A DNA stretch of 64,000 nucleotides from the NCBI RefSeq assembly GCF_000378385.1, contig NZ_KB899660.1, positions 558,001-622,000 on the forward strand. Reading direction: 5' to 3'. The stretch is from Paenibacillus daejeonensis DSM 15491 (GTDB lineage Bacteria > Bacillota > Bacilli > Paenibacillales > Paenibacillaceae). Under the pieces are notes generated by a model, which ran no database searches, was not told the DNA's origin, and worked only from the letters and a program-made list of their open reading frames with translations. Positions within the stretch are counted from its first letter, which is position 1. Each line of letters opens with the position of its first letter. Positions 63,505-64,000 of the stretch are shown piece by piece. Position numbers and translations under genes: made by a program.

Positions 63505-64000
63505 TCAAGACACCTTATGCTCGATCCGCAGCTTATCAGCTACCATGGCAATGAATTCAGAATTCGTCGGTTTCGACTTACTGATATTAATAGTGTAGCC
63601 AAACAGGTGGCTGATGCTGTCGATATTGCCACGCGTCCAAGCCACCTCGATAGCATGGCGAATGGCACGTTCGACGCGGGATGGCGTCGTTTTGAATTTT
63701 TCGGCGATTGCTGGATACAAGGTTTTCGTAATCGCACCCAAAATTTCGATATTATTGTAGACCATGGTGATGGCTTCCCGCAAATATTGGTACCCCTTAA
63801 TGTGAGCAGGTACGCCAATTTCATGAATAATGCTGGTAATGTTGGCATCCAGATTTTTTCCCTTTGCGAGAGGGACGACATTGGATTTAGGTACACTGCT
63901 TGTGCTGAAACCAGAGCTGGAGGTGACGGAAGAGTTGCCAACCAACTGACGAATGCGGTTAGCCAAGATTTCCATATCGAACGGTTTCAAGATGTAATAG
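63505..64000 (-). CDS. spo0A: Sporulation master regulator Spo0A, C-terminal part (cut by window edge)
   Basis: 165 residues are visible. The sequence enters in the end of the receiver domain ([10 protein letters not shown], with the conserved lysine and proline), then a flexible serine-rich linker (about 25 residues) and the DNA-binding effector domain with [19 protein letters not shown] and [22 protein letters not shown], the recognition part for 0A boxes. Spo0A controls entry into sporulation. The 5' end and promoter lie outside the window. Confidence 0.96.
   Translation of the reverse strand, partial: YYILKPFDMEILANRIRQLVGNSSVTSSSGFSTSSVPKSNVVPLAKGKNLDANITSIIHEIGVPAHIKGYQYLREAITMVYNNIEILGAITKTLYPAIAEKFKTTPSRVERAIRHAIEVAWTRGNIDSISHLFGYTINISKSKPTNSEFIAMVADKLRIEHKVS

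Overview
The window looks like a stretch of chromosome from a spore-forming, low-to-mid-GC Gram-positive bacterium, most probably Paenibacillus or a close relative in the Paenibacillaceae. The reasons are the dense set of endospore genes (ypeB, dacB-spmA-spmB, ytfJ, spoIIA-sigF, spoVAA/AB/AF, spoIIM, mciZ, Spo0E-like, spo0A), Bacillus-like gene neighbourhoods (scpA-scpB/rluB/resABCDE; fur/xerD/deoB/punA/dacF/spoIIA; yqxK/nudF/mciZ), and CUT1 sugar transporter genes paired with a YesM/YesN-type two-component system. I saw no rRNA, tRNA, prophage, IS transposase or CRISPR array.

Layout. 1-8.1 kb: germination gene ypeB (cut by the window edge), a 51-residue cysteine protein, prsW, glutamate dehydrogenase, mecA, then cell-envelope genes (deacetylase lipoprotein, phosphoesterase, CPBP protease) and a few unknowns. 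8.2-10.0 kb: serA behind a terminator-like leader hairpin. 10.1-16.5 kb: the resABCDE respiration and cytochrome c maturation block, then rluB. 16.6-21.8 kb: spmB, spmA, dacB, ytfJ, ytfI-like, scpB, scpA. 21.9-25.9 kb: riboflavin operon ribD-ribE-ribBA-ribH under an FMN riboswitch. 25.9-33.9 kb: cyclophilin, lysA, spoVAF-AB-AA, sigF-spoIIAB-spoIIAA, dacF. 34.0-40.5 kb: nucleoside salvage (pdp, punA, deoB) with a Spo0E-like gene, then xerD and yqzK. 40.5-44.1 kb: ald, an unusual subtilase and a 2-hydroxyacid dehydrogenase, lying between yqzK and fur. 44.2-47.6 kb: fur, spoIIM, endonuclease Q, nudF, mciZ. 47.6-55.1 kb: an M20 peptidase, the miniprotein Prli42, lipB and the branched-chain keto acid dehydrogenase operon. 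55.2-62.4 kb: a sugar ABC transporter with its two-component system, followed by a divergent esterase. The window ends in the C-terminal half of spo0A.

The best candidate for something undescribed is a pair of about 165-bp structured repeats at 26452-26615 and 41715-41882. They share a 56-bp identical block and further near-identical sequence. The distal and apical stems differ in sequence between the copies yet stay self-complementary, which suggests selection on a folded structure. Other items of interest are a hairpin that hides the ypeB ribosome binding site, a hairpin holding the ribD ribosome binding site behind the FMN riboswitch, a ResE lacking an extracytoplasmic sensor domain, a subtilase with a cysteine-rich propeptide and no signal peptide, and small genes (51-aa zinc-ribbon-like, MciZ, Prli42) that standard gene callers may miss.

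Most genes lie on the minus strand, so many of the long plus-strand open frames are antisense shadows. Functions below come from reading motifs and gene order; no database search was possible.
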